Part shown: positions 63,970 through 64,000 of the stretch, in pieces
Position numbering within the stretch: position 1 is the stretch's first letter
Layout of the letters: each line of letters starts with the position of its first letter
Assembly (NCBI GenBank): GCA_022393335.1
Contig: JAJEKB010020803.1
Span: forward strand, 261,674-325,673
Direction: 5' to 3'
Source of the DNA: Macrotrachela quadricornifera
Lineage: Eukaryota; Rotifera; Eurotatoria; Philodinida; Philodinidae
Length of the DNA: 64,000 bases
Program-made: the position numbers and the translations under genes
Notes under the pieces: model-generated
What the model was told of the DNA's origin: nothing
Database searches by the model: none
Seen by the model: the letters and a program-made list of their open reading frames with translations, nothing else

Positions 63970-64000
63970 TAGAAGATCTATAATTGTTGGTGAACTATCA

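Noticed and set aside
1..64000. tRNA or rRNA genes
   Set aside because: I looked for TTCGA/TTCAA T-loop boxes with A-box partners and for conserved rRNA words and found none I could support; a tRNAscan run would settle it.

Overview
The window looks like nuclear DNA of a bdelloid rotifer or a very close relative. It is AT-rich, with short 41-65 bp GT..AG introns where exons can be joined. It carries two copies of an intron-bearing Penelope-like (Athena-type) retroelement and many foldback and hAT/mariner/pogo-type DNA transposons. The gene families fit as well: a very large single-exon NACHT ATPase, an LDLa/EGF receptor with seven membrane segments, an F-box gene, a CYP3A-like P450, and enzymes of fungal or bacterial type (SDR, CmcJ/asaB-like oxygenase, GNAT). 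The species assignment is inference; no rRNA or marker gene is present.

Layout. 1-9.6 kb: mostly relics (hAT, CmcJ-like oxygenase, pogo-like transposase fragment) around one intact SDR gene at 2972-3868. 9.6-12.85 kb: Penelope-like copy 1 on the + strand, bracketed by hammerhead-ribozyme-like motifs and C-rich (TCACCC)n blocks. 13.2-15.3 kb: a foldback element holding a second foldback element and a hAT element. 16-17 kb: a glycoside-hydrolase-like fragment. 17.5-23.8 kb: the NACHT gene on the - strand. 24.4-33.2 kb: F-box relic, GNAT gene, truncated P450, and a broken hevein-like secreted protein gene cut by a tandem repeat with an assembly gap. 34.7-36.2 kb: inverted repeat and low-complexity DNA. 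36.4-40.3 kb: Penelope-like copy 2 on the - strand. 40.3-44.1 kb: foldback elements and a 177-bp tandem repeat. 45.5-50.35 kb: the LDLa/EGF/7TM receptor. 50.7-55.3 kb: ribozyme and telomere-like motifs, an ACC-synthase-like gene with three nonsense codons, and a truncated gene end. 55.4-64 kb: transposons, including a 2.5-kb element with 283-bp inverted repeats and an open two-exon transposase, and a dead mariner.

The most interesting system is a dispersed unit of about 45-80 bp seen at least a dozen times. It has hammerhead ribozyme form: stem I, CUGAUGA core, short stem II, GAAA, a minimal self-complementary stem III, then the other half of stem I. In most copies a C-rich (TCACCC)n tract follows on the 3' side of the same strand. 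Stem I changes in sequence between copies but stays complementary. One copy, 12529-12570, keeps every core nucleotide. Both Penelope-like copies have such motifs on their own strand downstream of RT and of a second acidic ORF. The simplest reading, which is inference, is a retroelement whose RNA ends in a ribozyme plus a C-rich telomere complement and which attaches to chromosome ends; solitary units would be its 5'-truncated copies.

Genes that look intact: SDR, NACHT, GNAT, the 7TM receptor, and the pogo-like transposase. Most other coding stretches carry stops or frameshifts.
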